This document shows positions 1 to 8,046 of a DNA stretch of 43,711 bases, in pieces. The DNA comes from a bacterium BMS3Abin01 (lineage in GTDB: Bacteria; Actinomycetota; Thermoleophilia; BMS3ABIN01). The stretch's first letter is position 1. Every line of letters starts with the position of its first letter. The translations under genes and the position numbers were made by a program. The notes under the pieces were generated by a model. That model saw nothing but the letters and a program-made list of their open reading frames with translations. It did no database searches and was not told where the DNA came from. The stretch spans positions 1-43,711 of the forward strand of contig BDUA01000051.1 in NCBI GenBank assembly GCA_002897715.1, read 5' to 3'.

Positions 1-1691
1 TGCAATAACTGGCGCTCCAGACGCTTCTGTTCTGTCAGGTCCCTGATGGTGACCAGGCGGACCTGCTGGCCCATGAAGGTGAAGTTGCTGCCTTGAAGCT
101 GGCCGGGGAAGGTGCTGCCGTCCTTCCTCAGGCCCATGGCTTCGTAGGGTTGTTCGTAGCCCGAATCGATATTCGCCGACACGACCTCCCGAGACTCCGG
201 AGCGGAGAAATCAAGGCCGCTCATGCCGATGGCCTCCTCGCTGCTGTATCCGAACATTCTCACGAAAGCGCGGTTCACGTCCAGCAGGATGCCGTCGCGA
301 TGGATGACGATGGCCTCGGTGGTGGCGTCGGAGAGCTTTCTGTAACGTATTTCGCTCTCTCGCAGGGCGTGTTCAGCCGCCAGGCGCTCGCTGACATCGC
401 GGATGAGCCCGACGAAGGCGATGGTATTGCCTCCCGGGTCACGGGCGAAAAAGACATTGGTCTCGCCGGGGAACACGGTGCCATCTTTCCTGCGGTAATT
501 TACTGTTTTGAGGAAGCCGTCCGCCTGGGAACGCTCCTGGAGCGAATCCTCCAGTTTCTGGAATTCCTGTTCCTGTTCGTAAACGGACAGGGTCTGTTTT
601 CCTTTAAGATCGTCCAGCGTATAGCCTAAAAGGCTGGTGAAGGCAGGGTTGAGGTCTATGATTCTGAGTTGGGTGTCGGCGACCAGGATGGCGTCGCGGT
701 TGCCCTCGAACAAACCCCGGTAGCGCTCCTCGCTGGCCCGCTGCAGTTCGAATGAACGGGTCAGTTCGGCACGCGCCCTGAGGGTGAATACGCCATACGC
801 CAGGTCGTTGGCCAGCTCCTGCAGCAGCTCCATCTCGGATTCGTCGAAGGCGTCGCTTTGGTTGGAATAGATGTTCAGAGCGCCGAGAGTCCGGCCCTCA
901 GAGATAAGTGGCAGGGCCAGGGAGGAAGCGTAACCGCGTTCTTTGGCTTCCCGGCGCCAGGGTTCGTATGCCGGGTTACCTGCGATATCGCGCATCAATG
1001 ATGCTTTACCGGTCCTGATGGCGATGCCGGTCGGTCCGTGTCCACGCTTTTCGTCGGACCAGCGGATATCGACCGCGTCCAGATAGCCGTCATCGCAGCC
1101 GCATTGCGCCACGGGGCGGACGCTACGGGTTTCATCATCCTCCGCATAGCCGACCCAGACCATGTGGTAACCGCCGTGCTTGATGATGATCCGGCAGACA
1201 TTATCCAGCATCGCCTGTTCGTCCACGGCGCGTACCACTGCCTGGTTGCACTCGGATAAGACTTTGAGGGAGCGGTTGGCCCGCTCCAGTTCCACTTCGG
1301 ACTGTTTGCGCTCGATAGCGTAGAAGATGGAGCGAGCCAGCATCTTTCCGTCCACATGGCTCTTGACCAGATAGTCCTGGGCCTGCTGTCCGGCCGCCTC
1401 GATGGCGGCGGCCTCGTCCTCATAGCCGGTGAGGATGATAACCGGTATCTCGTTGAACCGGGCCACAGTCCTCCGGAGGGTGTCCAGCCCCATGGAGTCG
1501 GGAAGACCCAGGTCCAGAAGCACCACGTCGATGGTCTCAGCCTCCAGCAGCCCCAATCCGGCGGCCAGGTCGCTGGCATTGATGATCTCAAAACGGTTGC
1601 CGTTGACATCCGCCAGCATATCCTCTATGAGTCGCACGTCACCGGGGTTGTCCTCGACCAGCAATACCTTTGTTCGCATACGGTCACTCAT
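1..1691 (-). CDS. Receiver-GAF-PAS-PAS signalling protein (probably a hybrid histidine kinase), 3' end cut by window
   Basis: Absent from the ORF track because it has no stop inside the window. Reading the minus strand from the ATG at 1691 gives an uninterrupted frame to base 1. Residues ~1-125 are a CheY-like receiver (LLVEDNPGD, phospho-acceptor Asp in VLLDLGLPD, conserved Lys in YLVKSH). A coiled linker follows (AIERKQSEVELERANRSL), then a GAF-type domain (HMVWVGYAEDD, SSLALPLISEGRTLGALNIYS). Two PAS domains come next (GLFEGNRDAILVAD ... LIRDVSERLAAEH and KLSDATTEAIVIHRDG ... TIRDLTEQKRLERQL). The coiled end suggests a kinase domain beyond the edge, which is inference. The start overlaps the previous gene by ATGA, implying translational coupling. 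A second Met (MRTKV) four codons in is an alternative start. Confidence 0.85.
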   Translation of the reverse strand, partial: MSDRMRTKVLLVEDNPGDVRLIEDMLADVNGNRFEIINASDLAAGLGLLEAETIDVVLLDLGLPDSMGLDTLRRTVARFNEIPVIILTGYEDEAAAIEAAGQQAQDYLVKSHVDGKMLARSIFYAIERKQSEVELERANRSLKVLSECNQAVVRAVDEQAMLDNVCRIIIKHGGYHMVWVGYAEDDETRSVRPVAQCGCDDGYLDAVDIRWSDEKRGHGPTGIAIRTGKASLMRDIAGNPAYEPWRREAKERGYASSLALPLISEGRTLGALNIYSNQSDAFDESEMELLQELANDLAYGVFTLRARAELTRSFELQRASEERYRGLFEGNRDAILVADTQLRIIDLNPAFTSLLGYTLDDLKGKQTLSVYEQEQEFQKLEDSLQERSQADGFLKTVNYRRKDGTVFPGETNVFFARDPGGNTIAFVGLIRDVSERLAAEHALRESEIRYRKLSDATTEAIVIHRDGILLDVNRAFVRMFGYSSEEAIGMSGLDFSAPESREVVSANIDSGYEQPYEAMGLRKDGSTFPGQLQGSNFTFMGQQVRLVTIRDLTEQKRLERQLL

Positions 1692-2143
1692 GAGTCGTCC
1701 CCGGAGACTGTCTGGCTTAAGGGTAGCCAGTAGTTGAGGATATGTTCCAGCACCTGCACGTAGTCATCGTAGTTCATCGGTTTGGTGAAGAAGCAATTGG
1801 CGCTCGCTTTGTATAAGGAAGATATGTCATCCAGGGATCGTGACGCGGTCAGCACTACCACGGGTATCGGCTGAAGAACAGCGTCCTGCCGCATTACCTC
1901 CAACATCACGCGGCCGTCCATCTGCGGCAGGTTGAGGTCCAGCAACACCAGGTCGGGTCTTGGCGCTCGGCGGTAATCGCCTTCCCGGTGCAAATAGGCC
2001 AGTGCTTCAGCTCCGCTGGTCTTGATCTCCAGATCAACCGGCATGCCCAACTGGGCCAACGCTTCGCGCGCCAGTCTGATGTCGCCCGGGTTATCCTCCA
2101 CCAGCAGGACATTGAACCTGCGCCTGTGCGGCGAGGCGTTCAC
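1688..2143 (-). CDS. Rcp1-like single-domain response regulator
   Basis: A 151-residue stand-alone receiver resembling the Rcp1 family that partners phytochrome-type kinases. Visible are the acidic pocket (LLVEDNPGD), the phospho-acceptor Asp (LVLLDLNLPQMDG), the Thr (VVVLTAS) and the conserved Lys (CFFTKP). No output domain is present, so it should act through phosphotransfer or protein binding. The start is GTG at 2143, with an in-frame TGA seven codons upstream. That GTG overlaps the stop of a 53-codon ORF (GTGA), and its own stop overlaps the next gene (ATGA). The 900-residue kinase upstream has the bacteriophytochrome-style H-box and is the likely phosphodonor. Confidence 0.88.
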   Translation of the reverse strand: MNASPHRRRFNVLLVEDNPGDIRLAREALAQLGMPVDLEIKTSGAEALAYLHREGDYRRAPRPDLVLLDLNLPQMDGRVMLEVMRQDAVLQPIPVVVLTASRSLDDISSLYKASANCFFTKPMNYDDYVQVLEHILNYWLPLSQTVSGDDS

Positions 2144-2301
2144 CGGACGCCGTCTTCAGGTATCTCGTCAACGGCGCCGTGGGCCGTCACGGCATCGACA
2201 AACCGGCGCTCTATGGCCCTGTGATTGTCTCGGAGATCGGTAAGGATGTTAATCGGCACCCCCGCTGCCTTCCGGCAGATGAAACAGTAAACCCAGAACA
2301 T
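2140..2301 (-). CDS. Small 53-residue hypothetical protein between kinase and receiver
   Basis: Below the track's length cut-off. On the minus strand an ATG at 2301 opens 53 codons (start MFWVYCFICRKAAG, end EIPEDGVR) ending in TGA at 2140. Two in-frame TGA codons lie just upstream, which fixes the start. Third positions are mostly G or C, as in neighbouring genes, and the stop overlaps the GTG of the receiver gene by 4 nt. It begins 10 nt after the kinase stop. The CxxC near the N-terminus could be a partial metal site. I do not recognise the family. The overlap and composition favour a real gene, but the Shine-Dalgarno is weak. Confidence 0.5.
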   Translation of the reverse strand: MFWVYCFICRKAAGVPINILTDLRDNHRAIERRFVDAVTAHGAVDEIPEDGVR

Positions 2302-2310
2302 TGTTCATCA

Positions 2311-5013
2311 TCACCGTTCGTTTCCCTGCGTCGGCAAGGTGAAGAAAAAGGTAGAGCCCCTGCCTGGCGTCGATTCGAACCATATGCGGCCACCGTGTCG
2401 TTCCACTATCCGTTTGCAGATGGACAGTCCTATGCCGGTTCCGGGATATTCTTCCCGCCCGTGCAGGCGCTTGAAGATGGTAAAGATATGCTCGCTGTAC
2501 CGGGAGTCGATCCCCAGGCCGTCATCGGCGACGGAGAACAGCCATTCACCGACTGTCTGCTGTGCCGAGACGTGAATCAGCGGCGGTGTCTCTTTATTAT
2601 GGAACTTCAGCGAGTTGCTGATCAGATTCTGGAATACCTGTGTCAGCTGCGAGGCGTCGGCGTGAACGTCGGGCAGGGGGTCGCTGGTTACCCGGGCGCC
2701 ATTGTCGCTGATGGCGGCTTCCAGGTTGGCGAGTGCTGTTTTCAGGATATGGTTACTGTCCACCGGCATAAACGGCTTTCCCTGTGTTTCCACCCGGGAG
2801 AACTCCAGAAGGTCGTTGATCAGTGTCTGCATGCGGCTGGCGCCGTCGGCGGCGAACCAGATGTAATCCCTGGCGTCACTGTCCAGTATCTTCCCGTACC
2901 GTTTTTCGAGTAACTGCACGTAACTGGCGACCATCCGCAACGGCTCCTGGAGGTCATGGGAGGCAACATAAGCAAACTGTTGCAGCTCGGCGTTGGAAGC
3001 CGCCAGCGCGTCGATCAGCTGTTTCTGGGCCTGTTCGGCCGCGATGCGTTCGGAGATATCGGTAAGGATGGAGACGAAATACCCCGGCTGGGGGCTATAT
3101 ATTGAGATGGAGAACCACTTGTCCAGCGGCTGGAAGTAAATCTCGAATTTTTTCTCCCCACCGGTTAACGCAACCTTGTCGTAAATCTTGATCAAGTCCG
3201 GTTGGGCATCCTGAATATCAGGAAAGACCTCAGTGGCCCTTTTGTTCAGGATATCCTCCCGGCTCAACCCGGTGAACCGCTCGAAAGAATCGTTAACCTC
3301 CAGGAACACGGAATCTACCGGCCTGTTTTCCGAATCAGTGAGGATACGATGGAAGGCGAATCCCTCGTTCATGCTTTCGAAGAGGGAACGGTATTTCTTC
3401 TCGCTTTCAATGAGCGCCCTCTCGGTTTTCTTCTGTTCGGTGATATCGAGGATGAAGGCGATGAACGCCGGTTTGAGTTCGTAATCGGAGAGTTGTATGT
3501 GGACTTCCACGTCGTAGCTGGTCCCGTTTTTACGTTGATGGTAAGTAGAGATCAATACGGTTTCCCGCTCGCCGCTGCGGAGCGGTTCCAAAAGCCGCAA
3601 GAATGACTCCGTCGTGAACTCCGGTTTCAGGTCGAGCGGTGTCATCCGGTACAGTTCGTTCATGTCATAACCGAGGTTCTCCCTGGCGCCTCGATTCACC
3701 AGAAGAAAGCGCAGCGTGTCGGCGTCGAAGATGTAGATCTCACTTATGGACGTCTCCAGCATCCGGCCGAAACTTGTTTCGAAGGCTTCGGCCTTTTTCC
3801 GCTCAGAAATGTCCCTGGCCGTGTTGAGGATTACCATGCTTCCGCCGAATTCGATAGGCTTGGTGCTGATCTCCACGGGAAAACCGGTGCCGTCTTTGCT
3901 GCGAAACTTTGACTCGAACACGGCCGAGCTGTTTTTTGACAGCTTCTCCTTGCCGGACCGCAGAACGCCGGCCAATGCAGGATCGACGATATCCGACATG
4001 TCCGAAGACAGGATCTGGTCCTTGCTGTATCCCAGCATATCGGAAGCTGTGGTGTTAACGTCGATGAGGTTGCCATCCGGATCGTTGATAAAGATGGCGT
4101 CGGAAGATGAGTCGAACAGGGTGCGAAGGTTTTCTTCGGCCTCCTGACGCTTCCGCTCGGCGCGGTCGATAGAGCCGCCGATGGATTTGGATATGCGGCC
4201 GATGATAAAGGAGAAGATGATAATGGCAAATATGGCGGTGGAGCCGATGGATAAAGCCGGATTGTCCGGTATCCAGGTACTGAGCGAATAGGTTTCAATG
4301 AAGCCCAACAGCAGGATTATGCCGATGGTGAGCGGCAGGAAGGCACGTAACAGCCGGGACGCGGTCGCATCGCCGACCATGGTGCTGAGGGGCCAGTAAT
4401 CCGGCCCCGCCGACAGGATAATGGATACATCCAGCAGGACAAAAGACAGGGCGGCCAGCAGGGCCATGGGCCGGACGTCACCGCCATACAGCAGGGGAGC
4501 GTTGTAGATATAACCCAGGATGGTGAAGGCTCCCAGGGTTGCCGCCAGAAAGGCGGAAAAAACAGCAACCTTTATTAGCTTACCGTATTTCATGGGCACC
4601 AGGAAGGACATGGTCGCCAGTACGCAGAGGATAAAGCCGGTTCCCGCCAGGGGAGACATGCGCACCGTGGAAATGCCCAGGAACTTGTCGTTGGTCTTGA
4701 ACAGGCTGTATTCGATGCTGGACTGGGTATCGGCGAGATATTCGAAGATCAGGTAGGACAGGAGCAGGAACAGCACCAGCATCAATACCGAGGAAGCGTA
4801 TCTCACCGTTTTTGACGCCGGCCAGACGATGTTGGCGGATACCGTGCCGCCCAGCAGTACGAATGACAGGGCGGCGCCGGGGGCGATGGGAAAATAATCG
4901 CTGGAGACGCTGACCAGAGGACGCCAGGACATCACCCAGCCCAGGTAGGCAAGGACGCCGATCAGCACCATCGTCGCCGAGAAGACAAGCGCTGATTTCT
5001 GGTATTTAGTCAT
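2311..5013 (-). CDS. Membrane multi-PAS sensor histidine kinase
   Basis: 900 residues. The N-terminal ~280 residues hold about eight hydrophobic segments, a MASE-like membrane sensor of unknown ligand. Three PAS domains follow: ~295-410 (LFDSSSDAIFINDPDG), ~420-540 (SISEIYIFDADTLRFLLVNRGA) and ~545-665 (LFESMNEGFAFHRIL). The dimerisation/phospho-acceptor helix has ASHDLQEPLR with His near residue 685, the style seen in phytochrome-like kinases. The ATPase domain shows the N box (NLISNSLKF), G1 (DDGLGID), F box (IFTIFKRLHG) and G2 (GTGIGLSICKRI), so it looks catalytically intact. An SD-like AAGAAGG precedes the ATG. It heads an operon with the small ORF, the receiver and the receiver-GAF-PAS protein. 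Confidence 0.92.
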   Translation of the reverse strand: MTKYQKSALVFSATMVLIGVLAYLGWVMSWRPLVSVSSDYFPIAPGAALSFVLLGGTVSANIVWPASKTVRYASSVLMLVLFLLLSYLIFEYLADTQSSIEYSLFKTNDKFLGISTVRMSPLAGTGFILCVLATMSFLVPMKYGKLIKVAVFSAFLAATLGAFTILGYIYNAPLLYGGDVRPMALLAALSFVLLDVSIILSAGPDYWPLSTMVGDATASRLLRAFLPLTIGIILLLGFIETYSLSTWIPDNPALSIGSTAIFAIIIFSFIIGRISKSIGGSIDRAERKRQEAEENLRTLFDSSSDAIFINDPDGNLIDVNTTASDMLGYSKDQILSSDMSDIVDPALAGVLRSGKEKLSKNSSAVFESKFRSKDGTGFPVEISTKPIEFGGSMVILNTARDISERKKAEAFETSFGRMLETSISEIYIFDADTLRFLLVNRGARENLGYDMNELYRMTPLDLKPEFTTESFLRLLEPLRSGERETVLISTYHQRKNGTSYDVEVHIQLSDYELKPAFIAFILDITEQKKTERALIESEKKYRSLFESMNEGFAFHRILTDSENRPVDSVFLEVNDSFERFTGLSREDILNKRATEVFPDIQDAQPDLIKIYDKVALTGGEKKFEIYFQPLDKWFSISIYSPQPGYFVSILTDISERIAAEQAQKQLIDALAASNAELQQFAYVASHDLQEPLRMVASYVQLLEKRYGKILDSDARDYIWFAADGASRMQTLINDLLEFSRVETQGKPFMPVDSNHILKTALANLEAAISDNGARVTSDPLPDVHADASQLTQVFQNLISNSLKFHNKETPPLIHVSAQQTVGEWLFSVADDGLGIDSRYSEHIFTIFKRLHGREEYPGTGIGLSICKRIVERHGGRIWFESTPGRGSTFFFTLPTQGNER

Positions 5014-5120
5014 ACCTTCTTCGCAGTCGCAGTCCTGATCGCATTATTGATGGAAACCCGGTTATCGCCAGACAGCGGCGGGCTATTAGACTTTCTAACC
5101 TTAATCGAGGAAAAACAAAC

Positions 5121-6347
5121 CTAGGACCGTCTCCGTTTCAGGAGGCGGTAGCCCACCGCTGCCACCAGTACCAGCATCAACGTCACCGGCACTATCACGC
5201 CCAGGGCCATGATGACGAAGTTCACTGTCTGGACCGACAGCCAGCCTGCATACTTGAGCGAAGCCAGGAAACCCCAGTCGGTGCCGTCTCCACCACCCTC
5301 ATCCGCCGGTGCCGCGCTTTCCTCACGCAGCTCAACGGAGATGGTGGCGTAGTCGGCCCTGCTGTCGATGTAGTTGATACGTCCCTGCAGCTGTTCGATC
5401 TGGGACCTTGCCGTATTGATCTCCGCCTGCACCATCAGCATCTCGTCGACGCTGGCAGCCTTCTCCATCAGGCTCAGCAGTGAGTTCTCATATGACTGGG
5501 CATTGCGCAGGCGGCTCTGCAGGTCGACGTATTCAGCGGAAACGTCGTCGCCCGAGACCGTCCGTTTAACGACCTTGCCCAGTTCGTCCAGTTCGGACAT
5601 GGCCCGGGTGAAGTTGTCATCCACGTCGGCGATGCGGATGGTTACCGTGCCCCGGTTTATGGCCTGGTCGTCCCGGGATGCTGTGGTGTCAGCCGAGACT
5701 ACGAAGCCGCCGTACTTCGCCGCCAGCGCCGTAATCTTGCCGTATTTCTCCTGAAACTCACCGTTGGCTACCTCGATCTGGTAGTCGGCCGTCTGGATGA
5801 CCTGCCGTGTAGTGGGTATGACGGCGGCTGCGCCGGCGCCGGACTGCCCTGCTTCCTTGAATGTCTCCGGCGCGCCGGAGACGCCGGCGCTATCATCACC
5901 AGGCTGTATAGAACGGGCGTTGTCGTTCTCCGGGATGCCGGTATTGCCGGCCACGTCGGAACTGATCCCGGTATAGCCGCTGTCCCGTTCCTGCATCAGG
6001 ACGCCTGTGAGCCCGGCCATCCCCAGGCCTAATACCAGCGCCGCTGACAGGGCGGCCACCCGTCTTACAGTGAACCACGGCGGCAGCCAGCGGCCCTGTC
6101 TCTGCCTCACGGTCTTTCCTTGCCCCTTTAAGTGTTCAGTTGTAGTAGCGGCTTCCTGCATTATCTTCCTCTCCATTCTCTGTTCGAACTCCGCTGAAGG
6201 CCGGGGACGATGTTCCCTGAGGTCGCGGGCGAGCCTGAGCATCTGCTCTTTTTCCTCATCCGCGAGCCCTGCAAGGTCGGCCGTCTCGCCGGCCAGCAGC
6301 CGTTCGATGGCGTCCAGGATATGCTGTTGTCCGCTGTTCTCAGTCAT
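5121..6347 (-). CDS. DUF4349 membrane protein, possible anti-sigma factor
   Basis: 408 residues. Residues ~1-75 are acidic/basic helices (LLAGETADLAGLADEEKEQM, REHRPRPSAEFEQRMERKI), resembling the cytosolic part of anti-sigma proteins but without a zinc-finger HxxxCxxC. A membrane helix lies near 95-118 (VAALSAALVLGLGMAGLTGV). The extracytoplasmic DUF4349 domain spans ~180-345 and includes a coiled coil (MLMVQAEINTARSQIEQLQGRI). A C-terminal membrane helix ends in KRRRS. Its start overlaps the end of the upstream ECF sigma gene by 8 nt, the usual layout of sigma/anti-sigma pairs. The domain assignment is fairly firm; the anti-sigma role is inference. Confidence 0.85.
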   Translation of the reverse strand: MTENSGQQHILDAIERLLAGETADLAGLADEEKEQMLRLARDLREHRPRPSAEFEQRMERKIMQEAATTTEHLKGQGKTVRQRQGRWLPPWFTVRRVAALSAALVLGLGMAGLTGVLMQERDSGYTGISSDVAGNTGIPENDNARSIQPGDDSAGVSGAPETFKEAGQSGAGAAAVIPTTRQVIQTADYQIEVANGEFQEKYGKITALAAKYGGFVVSADTTASRDDQAINRGTVTIRIADVDDNFTRAMSELDELGKVVKRTVSGDDVSAEYVDLQSRLRNAQSYENSLLSLMEKAASVDEMLMVQAEINTARSQIEQLQGRINYIDSRADYATISVELREESAAPADEGGGDGTDWGFLASLKYAGWLSVQTVNFVIMALGVIVPVTLMLVLVAAVGYRLLKRRRS

Positions 6348-6915
6348 TGGCGTTCACGCCCTCAAGCTCTGTTTTCAGTTTCTTTAGAGACCGGTAGAGG
6401 ATAGTACCGGCGTTGGATTCACTTATCTCCAGCAGGTCGGCTATCCGGCGGTTGGTAAGACCGGCGCCGAACTTCAGCGCCAATACCTCATGTTCACGTA
6501 TCTCCAGGTCCGCCAGAGCGGCGGCCAGTTCGCGGCGCATCTCGCTGGCATGTAGCTCCGCCTGCGGATCACCGTCGCCGGAAACGGTGGTGTGCTCATC
6601 CAGCCCGGTGTGGCTATGGCGGCCCTGGCTGCGGAAGTGGTCGCTGATGGCGTTGCGGGCGATGGCATAGAGCCAGGTGGACACGGTGCCGCGCCGGGAA
6701 TCGTAGCCGGGGAATGCCTTGAGCGCCTTCTCGAACACCTGGGACGTGATGTCCTCGGCGGCGGTCCGGTCGCAGACCCGGTAGGCGACGAAGGCATAAA
6801 GCGGCCGGAAATGACGCCGGTAAACTTCCGCGAATGCGGGGGCCTTTGCTTGCGCCTCCTGCTGTTGTCTGCGTTTCAGCCTCATCGTCACCAGTGATTG
6901 TTCCGCTATTGCCAA
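6340..6915 (-). CDS. ECF-type RNA polymerase sigma factor
   Basis: 191 residues. Region 2 spans ~27-95 (YRRHFRPLYAFVAYRVCD, DITSQVFEKAL, STWLYAIARNAISDHFR) and region 4 spans ~128-185 (LADLEIREHEVLALKFGAGLTN, IADLLEISESNAGTILYRSLKKLK). It lacks regions 1.1 and 3, as expected of ECF sigmas. The track start is TTG at 6915, preceded by AGAGGG about 9 nt upstream; an ATG ten codons later (MRLKRR) is the alternative. It overlaps the DUF4349 gene, its likely membrane regulator. The promoter-like element at 6951-6979 reads into it. Which signal it answers cannot be seen. Confidence 0.9.
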   Translation of the reverse strand: MAIAEQSLVTMRLKRRQQQEAQAKAPAFAEVYRRHFRPLYAFVAYRVCDRTAAEDITSQVFEKALKAFPGYDSRRGTVSTWLYAIARNAISDHFRSQGRHSHTGLDEHTTVSGDGDPQAELHASEMRRELAAALADLEIREHEVLALKFGAGLTNRRIADLLEISESNAGTILYRSLKKLKTELEGVNAND

Positions 6916-6950
6916 AGCGCTAACCCTCTGGAGTAGTTCGGTCTCACCGG

Positions 6951-6979
6951 CTTATACGTTGAGCCGGCCAAAGTATCAC
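6951..6979 (-). promoter_or_regulatory. Sigma70-like promoter of the ECF sigma operon with an inverted repeat over the -10
   Basis: On the minus strand GTGATA, a 17-nt spacer, then TATAAG, about 36 nt before the TTG start. The arms CCGGCT (6947-6952) and AGCCGG (6962-6967) flank a 9-nt centre and straddle the -10, as an operator might. The elements are read directly; function is inferred. Confidence 0.4.
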
Positions 6980-7018
6980 AGGCGGATATCCGCGTGGGAG
7001 ACTGGATATTCCTAAGGG

Positions 7019-7043
7019 GTTTATCCGGTACCAAGGGGGGAAT
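7019..7043 (+). promoter_or_regulatory. SigB-like promoter candidate upstream of the ytxG-like operon
   Basis: GTTTAT, a 13-nt spacer, then GGGAAT. This closely matches the Bacillus SigB consensus (GTTTAA, 12-14 nt, GGGWAW). It lies ~160 nt upstream of a DUF948/YtxG-like gene and ~1 kb upstream of a SigB-family sigma gene, which would make the operon autoregulated. The match is visible; recognition by this sigma is inference. Confidence 0.4.
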
Positions 7044-7203
7044 CCCCCTATTACGCAGGGGAATGATCGATAATATATTGGACTTTAAGGCCAACCGGGG
7101 CACGAAGGGAGAGAATCCGCCGCCGCCGGCCTTGTCACATGGGATGTTCTGTCTGTGATAAGATACGAAGGCCACGCCGTCGATACACAGGAGGACAATC
7201 CTG

Positions 7204-7572
7204 ATGGACTGGACAGCAATTCTGGAAGCAGCACTGAGCTTCTTTCTCGTAGTTACTGCACTGGCTTTAGCTTACATGTTGCTAAAGGTCGGTGGAACCT
7301 TTTCGCGCCTGAACGTGTTTCTCAAACGGCTGGACGAGGAAGTCATACCGCTGTTGACCAAGTTGCAGGTGACTCTCGACGAGGTCAACAGCAACCTGGA
7401 GAAAGCGGATGACATGATGGGTTCCCTGGTGGACGTCACCGATAGCGTAGAGTCGACTACCAGGGCCGTGCAGATGGCGGTGACCACGCCGGTCAAGAAG
7501 GTCGCCGGCTTTTCCAGTGGAGTCTCTCAGGCCATCTCCACCCTGTTGACCCAGCAGCGGGGGAGGGGTTAG
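7204..7572 (+). CDS. DUF948 (YtxG-like) membrane-anchored stress protein
   Basis: 122 residues: one N-terminal membrane helix (~8-28, AALSFFLVVTALALAYMLLKV), then an amphipathic helical region (LDEEVIPLLTKLQVTLDEVNSNLEKADD) typical of DUF948. The family includes B. subtilis YtxG, a SigB-controlled general stress protein of unknown mechanism. The ATG follows AGGAGG with good spacing. The next gene starts 2 nt after the stop and is YtxH-like, and a SigB-type sigma gene follows, so the ytxG-ytxH pairing is preserved. Molecular function is unknown. Confidence 0.8.
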   Translation: MDWTAILEAALSFFLVVTALALAYMLLKVGGTFSRLNVFLKRLDEEVIPLLTKLQVTLDEVNSNLEKADDMMGSLVDVTDSVESTTRAVQMAVTTPVKKVAGFSSGVSQAISTLLTQQRGRG

Positions 7573-7574
7573 AG

Positions 7575-7877
7575 ATGGCCAGACTGCTGTCCGGTATGGG
7601 ATGGATGACGGTCCTGGGCGGTGCGGCGATAGTGGCATTCGCGCAGTACCGCAGCAATCAGACCGGGAAGGATATCGTGACCATAATGCAGAATCTTCCC
7701 CAGGAAATAAAGGAAGCGCAGGCGGAATGGCAACAGCGCCTGCTGACGGCGATGGAGGCAGGCAGGCAGGCTGCCGGGGAGAAGGAGGCGGAGATAGAGC
7801 AGGCACTCTCCGCACAGGAGCATCAATTCTCCGCGCAGGAAACCTACCAGGAGGAAACAGCCGAGGTAAACGTCTGA
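7575..7877 (+). CDS. YtxH-like small membrane protein
   Basis: 100 residues: one N-terminal hydrophobic stretch (~4-24, LLSGMGWMTVLGGAAIVAFA), then a charged helical tail rich in Glu, Gln and Ala (EIKEAQAEWQQRLLTAMEAG, EKEAEIEQALSAQEH). This is the layout of YtxH-type proteins and they commonly follow YtxG-like genes. No catalytic motif is visible. It starts 2 nt after the previous stop and is presumably co-transcribed. The family call rests on architecture and context more than on a diagnostic motif. Confidence 0.7.
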   Translation: MARLLSGMGWMTVLGGAAIVAFAQYRSNQTGKDIVTIMQNLPQEIKEAQAEWQQRLLTAMEAGRQAAGEKEAEIEQALSAQEHQFSAQETYQEETAEVNV

Positions 7878-8046
7878 TAAGGATTTTCCGGAAAAGTGCC
7901 TATATTTGGCAGGTTTCGCGGTTGTAGCAGCAGGATGGGCGGAGGCGAGGCGCAAGCAGGGCTTTACGGTTGGGGTTACCACTACTATCGAATCAATTGG
8001 AGACAAGCGCTCCCGGGGCGGGGAGCGAGTATCGATGGAGGTGGAC

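Larger units (their letters stand above)
6916..7203. other. 288-nt divergent intergenic region between the ECF operon and the ytxG-like operon
   Basis: No convincing gene; the 89-aa minus-strand ORF across it (6906-7175) has no family resemblance or good start. It contains the minus-strand promoter-like site at 6951-6979, a 12-nt perfect palindrome GCGGATATCCGC at 6982-6993, a SigB-like promoter candidate at 7019-7043 and a short GGGGG-GAAT-CCCCC hairpin near 7036-7049. A good Shine-Dalgarno (AGGAGG near 7190) precedes the plus-strand gene. Confidence 0.6.

Noticed and set aside
6906-7175. 89-aa minus-strand ORF in the divergent intergenic region
   Set aside because: Spans the promoter-like elements, weak composition and no recognisable features.
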